Assembly: GCA_017481725.1 (NCBI GenBank) | Contig: JAFUOX010000030.1 | Location: 1-43,736, forward strand | Length of the DNA: 43,736 nt | Direction of reading: 5' to 3' | Source of the DNA: Kiritimatiellia bacterium | GTDB lineage: Bacteria > Verrucomicrobiota > Kiritimatiellia > RFP12 > UBA3636 | In this document: one piece after another, positions 43,634 through 43,736 of the stretch | Numbering within the stretch: the first letter of the stretch is position 1 | How the letters are laid out: the number at the start of each line of letters is the position of its first letter | Made by a program: the position numbers and the translations under genes | The notes under the pieces: model-generated | What the model was told of the DNA's origin: nothing | Database searches by the model: none | Seen by the model: the letters and a program-made list of their open reading frames with translations, nothing else

Positions 43634-43736
43634 TTATTCCTCATCTACAGTTTCGTCACGCTGATAAATTGGAAGCTGACGATATGGAACGGAGAACGCG
43701 AGAATCATCATTGATGTAGCGTATGCTTGGCTTTCC
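43634..43736 (-). CDS. 3' end of a gene, possibly a prenyltransferase/squalene-cyclase-repeat protein
   Basis: The minus strand is open from the window edge to a TAA at 43634-43636, giving 34 C-terminal residues that begin SQAYATSMMILAFSVPYRQL and close with an acidic tail. The YAT...ILAF...YR.LPIYQR pattern is characteristic of the last repeat of bacterial prenyltransferase/squalene-oxidase-repeat (alpha-toroid) proteins. It has its own terminator and is not part of the radical SAM operon unless the terminator leaks. The family call rests on a short segment. Confidence 0.45.
   Translation of the reverse strand, partial: ESQAYATSMMILAFSVPYRQLPIYQRDETVDEE

Overview
The window reads as a stretch of chromosome from an AT-rich Gram-negative bacterium. 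It has a TolQ/TolR/TonB-type energy-transducing set, Bat-type von Willebrand proteins, a Yej-like ABC importer, a short cobalamin-dependent methionine synthase with a separate activation protein, and an exported beta-helix protein. Together with the tRNA-Lys/rpsB/tsf and lepA housekeeping genes, this best fits a host-associated member of the PVC group (Verrucomicrobiota/Lentisphaerota-like). That placement is inferred from gene content and style only; no 16S rRNA is present.

Layout. From 1 to 25.6 kb nearly everything is on the minus strand. A strong promoter at 2495-2523 drives tRNA-Lys, rpsB and tsf, which end at a UUCG-loop terminator. Next are era, two Bat-type genes and a pseudouridine synthase (2.6-6.5 kb). 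A TPR / ExbB / ExbD / TonB-like / glycosyltransferase unit has its own promoter at 12500-12528. A long unit of AraC-type regulator, polA, an unknown gene, a glycosyltransferase, metF, a methionine synthase activation protein and metH spans 13-22.6 kb. It is followed, moving up the coordinates, by a beta-helix surface protein and a DUF4380-like exported protein. A repeat- and hairpin-rich, GC-richer block (25.7-26.2 kb) separates these from the plus-strand genes.

The plus strand (26.3-40 kb) carries rpe, lepA, a tandem pair of polysaccharide-deacetylase paralogues, a TrmO-like protein, a GH30 glycosidase, a PHP phosphatase, a glycerophosphodiesterase and a DUF4328 membrane protein. A three-gene Yej-like peptide importer (two permeases and a double ATPase) follows.

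From 40 to 43.5 kb the minus strand holds the most intriguing cluster. It contains a radical SAM protein resembling the archaeal tetraether synthase (Tes/MJ0619, COG1964) family, two small three-helix membrane proteins that look like paralogues, a short Lgt-like (prolipoprotein diacylglyceryl transferase family) protein, and an isoprenylcysteine-methyltransferase-like membrane protein with a cysteine-rich tail. Tight spacing suggests one operon, and I propose an uncharacterised membrane-lipid or lipoprotein modification system.

Other points worth checking are an ExbD-like protein whose transmembrane aspartate is asparagine, two clamp-binding-like motifs in a Pol I insertion, a possible -1 frameshift site at the end of a glycosyltransferase gene, and a roughly 175-residue extracytoplasmic insertion in a YejE-like permease.
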